A DNA stretch of 64,000 bases from SXOA01 sp046593355 (GCA_046593355.1 JBKJNY010000111.1:1-64000); one strand, 5' to 3'. Shown: positions 36,701 to 44,462, counted from the first letter of the stretch. Notes: generated by a model not told the origin, from the sequence alone. Numbers and translations: made by a program.

Positions 36701-36738
36701 AGCAGGGCAATCGAAAAGTGGAAAGGGGAAAACCGCAT
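33712..36738 (-). CDS. PVC-type membrane-bound dehydrogenase with C-terminal haem domain
   Basis: A 1008-aa secreted protein typical of Planctomycetes-Verrucomicrobia. Signal peptide FSIALLLTLGVALPSFAA; then a galactose-binding-like beta domain (about 25-165); then a sorbosone-dehydrogenase-like propeller (about 185-580, e.g. GPHAVRLGPDGKLYLVAGN and DLDGKNWELICGGLRNS); a HEAT-like helical region; and a single-haem cytochrome c domain with CYKCH at about 874-878, followed by GPDITGVG. The family is predicted to oxidise sugars in the periplasm, but substrates are unproven. It is the first gene of the five-gene operon ending at 31674. Confidence 0.9.
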   Translation of the reverse strand: MRFSPFHFSIALLLTLGVALPSFAADPQWLWATQDAKANETVFFRKAFELKGKPKAALFLGSCDNDFTLFVNGQMVTQKREWEIPARENIAKHLVEGKNVIAIRAANEGGPAGFVGLILLENADGSKEQIVTDASWLTAKEAEKGWQAVKFDDSAWKKPHVIGKIGIAPWAAVSLDPNKPAGAAATTEENIKAIPGFKVELLYSVPKDEQGSWVSMTPDPKGRLIVSDQYGGLYRVTPGKDRESTKVEKLEVEIGEAHGMLHVGAALYVVNNEGQKYKRGLYRVTDTNGDDQYDKVELLKSIDGGGEHGPHAVRLGPDGKLYLVAGNFTKPPEGYASNSPHRNWAEDQLLLRNPDGGGHDPHIFSPAGWVARCDLDGKNWELICGGLRNSYDIDFNTDGELFNFDSDMEWDTGTPWYRPTRVNHIVSGGEYGWRNGTGKWMEYSPDSLGAVANIGLGSPTGVTFGTGAKFPAKYQRAFFINDWTYGKIYAVHMTPTGSTYTSNFETFIEGKPLPVTDIVVHTDGAIYFAIGGRRTQSGLYRVTYTGSESTAPAEIVKDEIAAKARELRHSIEAWHMKQDAKAIEVAWPHLNSNDRAIRYAARIAIEHQDPKLWQDKALSETRTTAAIHAMVALARTGKRGDKALLEKIVTRLSLLPWEKMTEDQFLGAIRACGLAFIRLHDLQKDPGGLSPEQNLATIRPAKPDPKLASALAGRIAPLFPNQSENVNHELAALLAYLEAPAVVAPGMKLLATSQTQEDQLHYVLVLRNVSHLMNNEQRRAFFSWIPMAQQSYRGGNSFRKFLDKIRDDAAARLSDADRVALKDVIEGKQRVEVVKLETTRQFVHNWQMEDLLPELNAVEKGRSFEKGKIAYQAAQCYKCHRFAGDGGDTGPDITGVGNRFNPTYILESLIVPSKAISDQYLNTSILTKDGEVFNGRILEENAKQIKLRPDPFAKEPIVIEKENIQDRQLSKVSEMPQGLINTLTKEEILDLVAYMRSAGKAEDKAFGK

Positions 36739-36999
36739 TACAATCGCTCCGAATCGTGACTTTGTTCCGGTAAAATGCAGCCCGTCAGTATAGGCAAAAA
36801 ATGGGGGCGGAACTATGTCCGAGAAGGGACCGTTGGAACTTGCTGGCTGCTAGAAACCCTCGCTAATTAACATCGCCCAATCGTCTTTCTTCGTGTCAAG
36901 GCAGCGAACCCGCATCGCCAAGTTGGTCTCCTGAGCGAACATGCAGCCCAATGTACGGCTTGGAGTCAACACGTATCGTCAGACAGCAGTGAGGCCAGA

Positions 37000-38163
37000 A
37001 TGATGCCCGAATACTGGTTCTTGAACAAGACAGCATACGAACCGCTACTACCATCGTTTGCACTCGCGGAAGACGACTACCTCTCTGCGTTGCACGAGGT
37101 TACTTCGCTCTTCAAGTTTGACGGCTCGTTACAGTACTACCGTGAGAAATCGTCACGCACAGGGGGCATTGGCCATTTTGATCTGCTGCCCTACCCAAAC
37201 CAGCGGCTGCCATATAATCCGGTGCCCATTCTTCTGAACGTCCGCGGATCGGGGACTCTCAGCCAACTTCTGTATCTTGGCTTGGCCTTGCGTGACTTTA
37301 AGAACGCAATGGGCCGGACGAAGGCATTTAGCGATCTGATTTCGGATGACGAAACACGATACCGGGGCGCATTGTTCGAGATTGAAGTAGGTTCGGAACT
37401 GGTACGCGGTGGATTGAAGCCAACTTATCGAACAACGTCACCGGACTTCATTACAAAGTATCCACTGTTAGGTATCGAAGCCACGATGCGGGAAGTGCCA
37501 GTTCCGCGAGCAGTGGCGGAGGGATTGACCGCATCGCTGGCATTTCTCACGTTCAAGCATCTATCAGTTGAAATCCTCGCAAAAGGAAGAGAGACTATCG
37601 ACGACTTGGTGGAACTAATTACCAAAGACGTTAACGAATTGCTCACTGCAGGAGCTCGCGTTCTAATTCGTAAGGACTATCGCATCTTGCACGACGTCGC
37701 CAGGTCCGGCGATCGTACCGTGGCCATTTCTTGGGGCGACTTTCGGTACGAGGAAACACTTTCGCATTTGATCCATACCGTCCTCAAGAAGAAAGAAGAC
37801 AAGATTCGCAAAGGGCTTATAGGAAAACAAAAAGCAAAATGCGTCGTTGCTCTTGATGCGCGTTCCCTGCTGGAATTGCCCCTTCAGCCAGAATCTGAGT
37901 ATGAACGACAGATGGCTGAGCGCCACCAGAAGTATTTCGACCGGTTGCGAGTATTCCAACAAGATGTAATCGGCGCATGCCAAACATTCGCCGCACAATC
38001 GCCTATTGTTAGTGGGGTGCTGCTCTGGCGCAGGCGGAGACTAAGAACTCCTGACTTCGAGGTCCATCGGCGATACTCCATCTCGCTAGTGACTCCGGAA
38101 CGGTGCACTGAACTAGAAAATGGCGAACTATCGGCTCAGCTGGCGAGAATAGCCACACTCTAG
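37000..38163 (+). CDS. Unknown protein, possible degenerate PD-(D/E)XK-like fold
   Basis: A 387-aa soluble protein with no recognised family. The segment about 122-162 resembles a PD-(D/E)XK nuclease core: helix RGALFEIEVGSELVRGG with acidic residues, then SPDF (Asp149), then LLGIEAT, where the expected E-x-K is E-A-T. The lysine is therefore missing, suggesting a non-nuclease or inactive form (inference from pattern only). Two ATGs are adjacent (37000 and 37003) with GAGG upstream; either could be used. Codon choice is visibly less GC-rich than neighbours, so horizontal transfer is plausible. It stands alone between repeats. Confidence 0.65.
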   Translation: MMPEYWFLNKTAYEPLLPSFALAEDDYLSALHEVTSLFKFDGSLQYYREKSSRTGGIGHFDLLPYPNQRLPYNPVPILLNVRGSGTLSQLLYLGLALRDFKNAMGRTKAFSDLISDDETRYRGALFEIEVGSELVRGGLKPTYRTTSPDFITKYPLLGIEATMREVPVPRAVAEGLTASLAFLTFKHLSVEILAKGRETIDDLVELITKDVNELLTAGARVLIRKDYRILHDVARSGDRTVAISWGDFRYEETLSHLIHTVLKKKEDKIRKGLIGKQKAKCVVALDARSLLELPLQPESEYERQMAERHQKYFDRLRVFQQDVIGACQTFAAQSPIVSGVLLWRRRRLRTPDFEVHRRYSISLVTPERCTELENGELSAQLARIATL

Positions 38164-38648
38164 GACCCGGACTCATACTGCCCGCCAGGGGCGCGGCCAC
38201 CACCGAGCTTGCCTCGGTGGAGCCGTGATTTCGCACTAGCTAGTGCGGCTGTTTAGAACCCGTCCCCACCGACCTCGCGTCGGTGGAACGAATGACTTCC
38301 CGGCGAATCACGCGCTCCACCGGGACGAGCCCGGCGGGGGTGAGGTGTTCGTGGTTGCCGGTCTGGTGCAAAAACATCGCTCCACCGAGGCAAGCTCGGG
38401 TGGGGGCGGGAGTCGGGAGGCTGTTCCGACACCAGCCTGACGCGCAAGCGAAGGACATCTTCGCCAGCAGTGTTACGGTATTGTCTCGTCGGAACTGGAT
38501 TTAGGAAGGGCGATTTCCCGGCAACCATCTTCGCCCATCCGCCGCGGTTTCCTTCGCTGGCGCGTCAGGCTGGTGTCTGGTGCAAAAACATCGCTCCACC
38601 GAGGCAAGCTCGGGTGGGGGCGGGAGGGGGATAGACTGGGCGGCTGGT
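38164..38648. repeat. Repeat cluster: CCACCGAGG hairpins, family A element and 52-bp direct repeat
   Basis: No gene is credible here. CCACCGAGCTTGCCTCGGTGG forms a hairpin at 38201-38221. A 16-bp palindrome CGCACTAGCTAGTGCG lies at 38232-38247. A family A element occupies 38428-38577. A 52-bp exact direct repeat occurs at 38361-38412 and 38575-38626, beginning GTCTGGTGCAAAAACATCGC. The repeats overlap, suggesting repeated insertion or duplication of a larger unit. Confidence 0.8.
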
Positions 38649-39146
38649 TTATTCTCTCGGCGTCGCCAGGAGCACGTCAATCCGCTCGACGTGTTGGCGC
38701 AGGTCTTCGACTTGGGCTACCAGACCGGCGTTCTGCTCTTCCAGATTCTCGACCTTCGATAACAGGTCCCCTACGGTCAACGGCTTGAGCTTCAGCCATT
38801 GTTCGTCCGGCGTGTTGGCGAATTCGACGCGGAACAGAGCGCCAGGGCACGCGCTCGTCGACACCTTCCCCTGGCCCCCGTAGGGAGACACGGAGTTGGG
38901 CCTGAGCTCATTGCACAGCGCAGCCAGGCGGGCCAAGACGGCACGGAACACGGGCTTTTGCAGCCGGGTCTCGACCTTTTCTTCCTGACCGCCTGCACTG
39001 ACGCGGCAGACACCCAACCGCCAATCGAGCTGCAATCCCCGCTCCTGGCAAACGCTCAGCAGGTGATCGACCAGGTCAACGACGCTGCCTGCAGAGTGCT
39101 CAAGCACCTGTCTGAGGTCAGTCGTCAATTCTGGCGTGCTGTTCAT
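38649..39146 (-). CDS. Unknown protein with C-terminal coiled coil
   Basis: A 165-aa protein, no recognised family. The last 40 residues (LLSKVENLEEQNAGLVAQVE, then DLRQHVERIDVLL) form a convincing coiled coil, typical of oligomerising small regulators. The middle holds a conserved-looking CNELRPNSVSPYGGQGK segment. It starts with ATG at 39146 with no strong ribosome site. It is bracketed by repeat clusters, so it may be a member of an accessory island. A small regulatory or structural protein is possible, but evidence is thin. Confidence 0.5.
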   Translation of the reverse strand: MNSTPELTTDLRQVLEHSAGSVVDLVDHLLSVCQERGLQLDWRLGVCRVSAGGQEEKVETRLQKPVFRAVLARLAALCNELRPNSVSPYGGQGKVSTSACPGALFRVEFANTPDEQWLKLKPLTVGDLLSKVENLEEQNAGLVAQVEDLRQHVERIDVLLATPRE

Positions 39147-39491
39147 CGATCAGTAGAATCTCACACCGAGGCACGGAGGCACAGAGGGGAGGACCAGCAG
39201 AATGATGGACGGCAAAATCATGCAGCCTCTTATCATTTTGCCATCCATGATTTTGCCTTCCCGCCTTCTCCGTGCCACTGGGTGAGACAGTCTTCGTCCC
39301 GCGAGGGGAAAATTGTTGGAATGGCTGAGGCAAAAACACCGCTCCAATGACGTGGCTGGGCGTCTCATTTTGAGAATTTCAGGAAATCTGTGTCAGAAGG
39401 TATTGACTGTGCCAACCGGATGTGTACAATTGTTTGATGACAGCGGAGAGTGGAAAGGGGAGCCGCCTGAAGGGGGACTCCAGCGCGGGCA

Positions 39492-39526
39492 GACCCTCAC
39501 CCCGGCCCTCTCCCAGGGGGAGAGGG
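39492..39526 (+). repeat. 35-bp repeat, family D (GACCCTCACCCCGGCCCTCT...)
   Basis: One of three copies in the window; the others are at 54326-54360 and, within galT, 56115-56149. The 3' half ends in GGGGAGAGGG, complementary to CCCTCTCCC inside the element, so it can form a small hairpin. Confidence 0.85.
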
Positions 39527-39885
39527 AGTTGGAAGATCGGGCCAGCGAGAAACTGGCGGGTTCTTTGACAAGTGAAAAATCGGAGTGCATGCCTGGAGTC
39601 GGTGCGCGCGGGTCGCTCGGAGATGGGCACCAGCTATTTGGACTCACGTCAACGCATTTCTACCTAAGTCGGGCTCTGTGCGACATCGCCGAGCAATGCA
39701 CGGGGGTGTTATCAAGAAACCCCTCTTACGCAGCCCAACGTGTATCAAGCGTATCACCTCAAAGCGTTATTGCGTAGGTACTTGTGGCGAGTATTTACTT
39801 GAGTCCTAGGCAATTTCAGTCGCCATGAAACCGGTATCAAAGGCCCCGCTGTCAGGGGGGTCCCGGGCCATGCGGCAAGGGGCAT

Positions 39886-39908
39886 GTCCGCTCACGGAGT
39901 GAGCGGAC
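39886..39908 (-). terminator. GTCCGCTCAC/GTGAGCGGAC hairpin after the ATP-grasp gene
   Basis: Ten-base perfect stem with a three-base loop, immediately downstream of the ATP-grasp gene stop codon on the minus strand. There is no T-tract, so terminator function is only an inference. Confidence 0.4.
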
Positions 39909-39910
39909 TA

Positions 39911-41368
39911 CTATGGCGGACCCATCAGCCGCGTCGGAGCCCGGCTGTGGACGACGGCGCACATGCCGCCGCGCTGGGCGACATTGACGACGTGTTTTTG
40001 GGAGGCGCGGCCGAGAATCGCCAGGCCGTATTTGCTGGGGGCGAAGCCCATCACGGTGTAGAACGGCTCGACGTGGAGCTTCCCTTCCGGCCCGACGACC
40101 GGGAACTCATACACCGGCAGGCTGGCGAGCTGTTGCACGACCCAGCGGTTGCTGTCGGCGAGCGCTGCGTCCACCGCGGCTTGCCATTCGTCCGCGGATA
40201 CCGCCGGCCCCAGCAGCACGCCTTGGCCGCCGAAGCCCCGGTTGGGTTTGAGGACCAGCGTCTCCTGCTCGTGGCGGACGTAGGGCAACAAATCGCCGGT
40301 CTGGCCATCGGGGAGCAGCGTCCGCCGCTCGCCGAGCAGCCGCGTCCAGAGGATGTGGCGGCGGAAGACCTGACGCTCGTCGGCGGTGAAGTACTTTTGC
40401 GTGAACTGCGGATCGGTGAAAACCTCCCAGCAGCTTTTCTGGTCGAGGTCGGCCGTGATGGAGGACATCACTCGATTCTGCCGGAACAGCGTCCGCATCG
40501 GGCCGATGTTCGCCCCCTGCCGCCCGAGCTCCAGCAAATCGCAGACGGCGTAATCGCGGTAGGCCAGATCGATGACCTGCCCGTTGTAGAGGACTTCATC
40601 CCCTTGTTGCGTCAGCTCGACCGGGTCGGCGTGCATCACCCGCAGGCCGTATCGCTCGTGGTAGTAGCGGGCCACGTCCTCCTGCTCATCGATCCCGCTG
40701 CTGGCGTACTTGGGGTCGATGAAGCAGACGTTGCGGGCCTTCCGGCCGAGGCTCTCCAGGTGCTCCAGGATTTCCTGCATCAGCAGCTCGCGGATATCGG
40801 AGCCGATGGAGAGTTGCAGCTCTTTGTCCTGTCCTTCGAGCATCGGAAAAACGACCTTGGCGATAATCTGCTCCACCGCCGGCACCAGGTGCAGCCCGCC
40901 GATCCCACCCATGTTCGGCTCGACGAAGCGGAGCGAGTCTTTCCACATCGGGCTGGTGAAGTCGATGACCGCGTCATGCCGGCCGAAGACCGGGTTGTTC
41001 TCGCGATGGGCCGGCGTCCAACATTCCCACAGCCACTGCTCCTCCTCCGGCGGCAGGCGGAGGATGTCCCGCACCGCGAAGTCCTGCATGTACAGCTCCA
41101 CCAGCCGCTTGAGGGCGTTGTGGATGGTGAGCGTGACGTAATGGATATAAGCCACCTGGTCGGGCAGCACTGTCAGCGGGCAGGCCATCACGTTGATGGC
41201 GTCCGGCTGGCCGTCCCGCAGATAGACGACGTGGTTCTTCAGCGACTCCAGCCGAATCCGCTCCATCATCGCCGCCAGGGCGACTCCATCGATTTTGCGA
41301 AACGCCCCCCGCACGCGGCTGGCCACGTTCATGCCGGCGAGGCCGAGTTCTTCCGCTGGGGTGAGCAT
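39911..41368 (-). CDS. Circularly permuted ATP-grasp-like protein
   Basis: A 485-aa protein with features of circularly permuted ATP-grasp proteins (peptide/amide ligase-like). Key phrases are FVEPNMGGIGGLHLVPA, then VLKPNRGFGGQGVLLGP with a Gly-rich phosphate loop, then NVAQRGGMCAVV near the C-terminus. ATP-grasp enzymes ligate acids to amines; permuted forms often act in peptide or peptidoglycan-modifying clusters. The ATG at 41368 is chosen because the upstream extension is repeat-like (PSPLTTPPSPL) and Ser/Pro-rich. It is divergent from the 141-aa protein and the KaiC-like ATPase, with a 125-base shared control region. Confidence 0.75.
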   Translation of the reverse strand: MLTPAEELGLAGMNVASRVRGAFRKIDGVALAAMMERIRLESLKNHVVYLRDGQPDAINVMACPLTVLPDQVAYIHYVTLTIHNALKRLVELYMQDFAVRDILRLPPEEEQWLWECWTPAHRENNPVFGRHDAVIDFTSPMWKDSLRFVEPNMGGIGGLHLVPAVEQIIAKVVFPMLEGQDKELQLSIGSDIRELLMQEILEHLESLGRKARNVCFIDPKYASSGIDEQEDVARYYHERYGLRVMHADPVELTQQGDEVLYNGQVIDLAYRDYAVCDLLELGRQGANIGPMRTLFRQNRVMSSITADLDQKSCWEVFTDPQFTQKYFTADERQVFRRHILWTRLLGERRTLLPDGQTGDLLPYVRHEQETLVLKPNRGFGGQGVLLGPAVSADEWQAAVDAALADSNRWVVQQLASLPVYEFPVVGPEGKLHVEPFYTVMGFAPSKYGLAILGRASQKHVVNVAQRGGMCAVVHSRAPTRLMGPP

Positions 41369-41493
41369 GAGAGGTGAGGGAGGAGTGGTGAGTGGTGAGG
41401 GAACAGTCTGGACAGAAACCTCCGCCATTATCCGGCAAAAACTCGCCGCTCGCCACTCGCCGCTCCTTGCTTGCATTGCTACACTATCGCTTG
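41369..41493. repeat. Divergent control region containing CTCACCACTCCTCC and CTCGCCACTCGCC-type repeats
   Basis: GAGGTGAGGGAGGAGTGGTG and similar units near 41370-41400, and CTCGCCGCTCGCCACTCGCC near 41448-41468, resemble the repeat coding for the linker of the hybrid kinase (47361-47430). They fill the region from which both flanking genes must be transcribed. Confidence 0.5.
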
Positions 41494-41919
41494 ATGGAAA
41501 TTCCCTCTGCATCGATGCGAGACTTGGCCCGACGATTGCTGGCTGTGGAAGCCGCCAGCCAGAGCGCCAGTGGTGCGCACGTGCATGAAGCGGTGCGCGT
41601 GTGCGACAAGCTGCGGATTTCGCTGACACGATTCGCCGGTTCAGACGCCTTCACGTCGCTCATGCGGCGGGCGCTGACTCTGGCCCGCGCGGAAGTCCCT
41701 GCGGCGCAGAGCATCACGGTCAAGGCCGACTGTTCCATGGAAGGACTGGAAGAGCTCGCCACGGATGCGCGGAAGTCCGGGGGGGGTGGAGACGTGGGGG
41801 CCGAGGCGGTAGCCGCGATCACCGCGCATCTGCTCGGGCTGCTGGTGATTTTCATCGGCGAACCCCTCACGCTGAGGATGGTGCGCGAGGCTTGGCCTGA
41901 CACATCGCTGGACGAATAA
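41494..41919 (+). CDS. Small protein of unknown function upstream of kaiC-like gene
   Basis: A 141-aa, mostly helical protein with no recognised family. The C-terminal part is hydrophobic (EAVAAITAHLLGLLVIFIG, then EPLTLRMVREAWPD) and could be a membrane- or partner-contact helix. It ends 22 bases before the KaiC-like gene on the same strand, suggesting co-expression. The ATG at 41494 is preferred over a later ATG at 41515, but either is possible; upstream sequence is repeat-like. A role in regulating the ATPase is inferred only from position. Confidence 0.6.
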   Translation: MEIPSASMRDLARRLLAVEAASQSASGAHVHEAVRVCDKLRISLTRFAGSDAFTSLMRRALTLARAEVPAAQSITVKADCSMEGLEELATDARKSGGGGDVGAEAVAAITAHLLGLLVIFIGEPLTLRMVREAWPDTSLDE

Positions 41920-41941
41920 CATTCCAAAATCGAGGTTGATC

Positions 41942-43537
41942 ATGACCGCGCCGGGAAAAGATAAAGCACAAGGCAATGGGCAAGGCAAACCACACGATCG
42001 AGTGCGGATCAACCAACTGCCCACCGGCGTGCCAGGCCTCGATGAGATCCTCGGCGGCGGCCTGCCCGAGTTCTCCTTCAACATCCTCGCCGGCGCTCCC
42101 GGATGCGGGAAGACCACGCTGGCGCATCAGTTCATGTTCGCCAACGCGACCCCAGAGCGGCCGGCGCTGTACTTCACCGTGCTGGGCGAGCCGGCCATCA
42201 AGATGCTGCGCTACCAGCAGCAGTACACGTTCTTCGACGAGGCCAAGATGGACGGAGCGATCCGCTTCATCAACCTCAGCCACGTCGTCCTCGAGCAGGA
42301 CCTCGGCGCGGTCCTCGATGCCATCATCAAGGAGGTCGAGGCGTCCCAGCCGAGCGTCGTGGTGGTGGACTCGTTCCGCACCGTGGTGCGCAAGGTGCTG
42401 AACAACGCGAGCGAAGTGGAGCTCCAGGGCTTCGTCCAGCGCCTGGCGCTCCACCTGACCAGTTGGCAGGCGACCACGTTTCTGATCGGCGAGTACGTCG
42501 AAGGCGAGCTGCGCGACAACCCGGTCTTCACCGTGGCCGACGGGCTGTTCTGGCTCTCCCAGAGCGTCGAGCGCAACTCGATCGTCCGCAAGCTGCAGGT
42601 CATGAAGGTGCGCGGCCAGGAGACCGTGCCCGGCCTGCACACCTTCCGCATCACCGAGCGGGGCCTGCAAACTTTCCCGCGCACCTTCGGCCTCACCAAT
42701 AATAAATCAGACCACGTCAAGGGCCAGCGGCGTCTGTCCACCGGCGTCCCGAAACTCGACGACCTCATGGGCGGCGGCATCCCCGAAGGCGACAGCCTCC
42801 TCCTGGCCGGACCCTCCGGAGGGGGCAAGACCGTGCTCGGCATTCAGTTCATCGCGGAGGGCATGCGTCATGGCGAGCCGGCCATCGTCGCCATGTTCGA
42901 AGAGCTTCCCAACGAGTACATCCAGCGGGCAGCCTCGTTCGGCTTCGACTTCAACCCGCACGTGAAAAGCGGCAAGCTCAAGCTCATTTATCTGAGGCCG
43001 CTGGACCTCTCCGTGGATGAGACGGTGCACGAAATCGTCAGCGCGGTCAAAGAGATCGGCTGCAAGCGCCTGGTCATCGACTCGCTGGTCGGCTTCGAGA
43101 TGGCCCTGGCCCCCGACTTCCGCACCGATTTCCGGGAATCGCTGTACCGGATGATCGGAGCGCTCACGCGCCTGGGCGTGACCATCGTCAGCACCGTCGA
43201 GGTCGAGGAGGACTTCACCTCGATGGGCCTCTCCAACTTCACCATCTCCTTCCTGGCCGACGACATCATCCGCCTGCGTTACGCCTCGATCAACGGGCAA
43301 TTGCGCAAAATCATGATGGTGGTGAAGATGCGCCGCAGTAAGCACTCGATCGACCTGTGCGCCTACGAGGTCACCTCCAAGGGCCTGTTGATCGGCGAGC
43401 CGATGCGCGGCTACCGCGGTCTGACCAGCGGCATCCCCGGCCCGTGGTCGCTCGATTCGGGCCAGAGTGTTCCCGAGTTGCAAACCCCCGCCAAACAGCC
43501 CCAGCCCACGCGGACGCGAGGGAGGAAAAAGCGATGA
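41942..43537 (+). CDS. KaiC-like double RecA-domain ATPase
   Basis: A 531-aa protein with two RecA/KaiC domains. Domain 1 has Walker A GAPGCGKTT near residue 43-51; domain 2 has GPSGGGKT near 285-292 and an intradomain phrase DLMGGGIPEGDSLLLAGP. Both start with the KaiC-type phrase TGVP-x-LD. In cyanobacteria KaiC is a clock ATPase, but most bacterial KaiC-like proteins work with histidine kinases in signalling. No KaiA or KaiB is nearby. The start is ATG at 41942, six bases after GAGG. Its neighbour is a small unknown protein; a hybrid histidine kinase lies 1.6 kb downstream. Confidence 0.92.
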   Translation: MTAPGKDKAQGNGQGKPHDRVRINQLPTGVPGLDEILGGGLPEFSFNILAGAPGCGKTTLAHQFMFANATPERPALYFTVLGEPAIKMLRYQQQYTFFDEAKMDGAIRFINLSHVVLEQDLGAVLDAIIKEVEASQPSVVVVDSFRTVVRKVLNNASEVELQGFVQRLALHLTSWQATTFLIGEYVEGELRDNPVFTVADGLFWLSQSVERNSIVRKLQVMKVRGQETVPGLHTFRITERGLQTFPRTFGLTNNKSDHVKGQRRLSTGVPKLDDLMGGGIPEGDSLLLAGPSGGGKTVLGIQFIAEGMRHGEPAIVAMFEELPNEYIQRAASFGFDFNPHVKSGKLKLIYLRPLDLSVDETVHEIVSAVKEIGCKRLVIDSLVGFEMALAPDFRTDFRESLYRMIGALTRLGVTIVSTVEVEEDFTSMGLSNFTISFLADDIIRLRYASINGQLRKIMMVVKMRRSKHSIDLCAYEVTSKGLLIGEPMRGYRGLTSGIPGPWSLDSGQSVPELQTPAKQPQPTRTRGRKKR

Positions 43538-43572
43538 CGGAGAGGGTCGCGTCGGCACCGCATATCCGCTTC

Positions 43573-43932
43573 TCACTGGCGAGGCGCGGATAAACGCAGC
43601 ACCGCGCCATCCGCTTGAACGACGTACAAGAGGCGGTCCAATGGCGATCGGAGCAGTTCCAGAATGCCCGCGGCAAATGGCAACAGCGCGGGAAGCGCGT
43701 TGGACGTGCTGTCGATCACGATAATGGGAAGCGGAAGGGATTCAAGGTTCTGCTCGTGCTCGAGTTTCTTGTCCACGCTGAGCATCGCCCCGAAGCCGCC
43801 ATCCGCGGCGGCCCTCAAGAGAACGCCATTTTCAAGCTTGTCCCAACCCCTTTCTCGTGCCGTTTGAATCTCATGTCCGGGAAGCTGCTGCCGAAAGCGC
43901 CGGTCCACATTGTGATCAAAGAGGATTTTCAA
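43573..43932 (-). CDS. DUF5615 (PIN-like) toxin candidate
   Basis: A 119-aa protein of the DUF5615 PIN-like family, predicted RNase toxins of type II modules. The N-terminal acidic phrase KILFDHNVDRRF matches the usual KILLDENV start with the first catalytic Asp replaced by ...D-H (Asp at position 6). Later pieces are LLRAAADGGFGAMLSVDKK and PIIVIDST. The start codon is TTG overlapping the antitoxin stop by four bases. A PIN-like fold is inferred from pattern only; the metal-binding set should be checked. It is convergent with the KaiC-like gene. Confidence 0.75.
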   Translation of the reverse strand: MKILFDHNVDRRFRQQLPGHEIQTARERGWDKLENGVLLRAAADGGFGAMLSVDKKLEHEQNLESLPLPIIVIDSTSNALPALLPFAAGILELLRSPLDRLLYVVQADGAVLRLSAPRQ

Positions 43933-44237
43933 ACCTTCTCCAGGTCGTTAAGCAGGTCGTCTCTGGCCAAATCCAAAACCGCCAGTGCTTGCTCGCGGGT
44001 AACGCCAAGAAAGCCTTCCAGAAAATCCTCCAGCGTCTCGCCGGCGGCGAGGGAATCGAAGAGGTTTTTGAGCGGGACTCGCGTGCCGTAAAAACAGGGC
44101 GCTCCGCTCATCCGCCGGGGATTGATCCAGACCAGGCCGAATAACGGATGTCCCGGCTGAATCTTGTCACCTTCCAGGAGCTTGGGATCAACGGGTTCGA
44201 TATGCTGAACGATTGGACGGTGGCTTGTGCCGAGCAT
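43929..44237 (-). CDS. DUF433-family antitoxin candidate
   Basis: A 102-aa protein whose C-terminal half matches DUF433, the typical antitoxin of DUF5615 toxins: MSGAPCFYGTRVPLKNLFDSL, then EDFLEGFLGVTREQALAVLD. DUF433 is a winged helix-turn-helix-like DNA-binding domain, so it probably autoregulates the pair. It overlaps the toxin gene by four bases. The N-terminal ~35 residues are unique; the ATG at 44237 is used. It is 33 bases downstream of the 63-aa gene. Confidence 0.85.
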   Translation of the reverse strand: MLGTSHRPIVQHIEPVDPKLLEGDKIQPGHPLFGLVWINPRRMSGAPCFYGTRVPLKNLFDSLAAGETLEDFLEGFLGVTREQALAVLDLARDDLLNDLEKV

Positions 44238-44270
44238 GGCGATCTCTTGTTGGGCATGAGACGCAACCTG

Positions 44271-44462
44271 TCATTCATCATACACCGAATCCTCATCGGC
44301 GTAGGCAGTCAGGGCGTTGCGCTTGGCAAGCTCATGCCACTCTCGCATTTCGTCACCGTCTTCCGGAACGGAAATCTCGATGGTCACCCCGGGCTCGGCT
44401 CCAATAGGTTGGCTCAATTCCAGATGGGTTCTGTCGATTATCTTCGCTGAAATCAGTCGCAT
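44271..44462 (-). CDS. 63-aa small protein, antitoxin-like
   Basis: MRLISAKIIDRTHLELSQPI opens this short acidic protein, ending in a DEDSVYDE tail. The N-terminal beta-rich part resembles AbrB-like or DUF104-type antitoxins (pattern only). GAAGG precedes the ATG. It sits 33 bases before the DUF433 gene and may be part of the same transcript. It could also be a DNA-binding partner of another, missing toxin. Confidence 0.6.
   Translation of the reverse strand: MRLISAKIIDRTHLELSQPIGAEPGVTIEISVPEDGDEMREWHELAKRNALTAYADEDSVYDE

Larger units (their letters stand above)
39147..39910. other. Intergenic region with several repeats, no gene seen
   Basis: The 764-base gap holds GGCAAAATCATG/CATGATTTTGCC arms (39211-39222 and 39246-39257), a copy of the GACCCTCACCCCGGCCCTCT element (39492-39526), and a hairpin at 39886-39908. 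An open frame at 39313-39777 is not believed: it reads through the repeat and has no homologue-like features. A possible degraded gene cannot be excluded. Confidence 0.6.

Noticed and set aside
39313..39777. 155-codon frame in the repeat-rich gap
   Set aside because: It reads through the family D repeat in another frame and has no ribosome site or domain.
39884..41377. Plus-strand open frame opposite the ATP-grasp gene
   Set aside because: Antisense to a protein with clear Gly-rich ATP-grasp phrases; no domain of its own.
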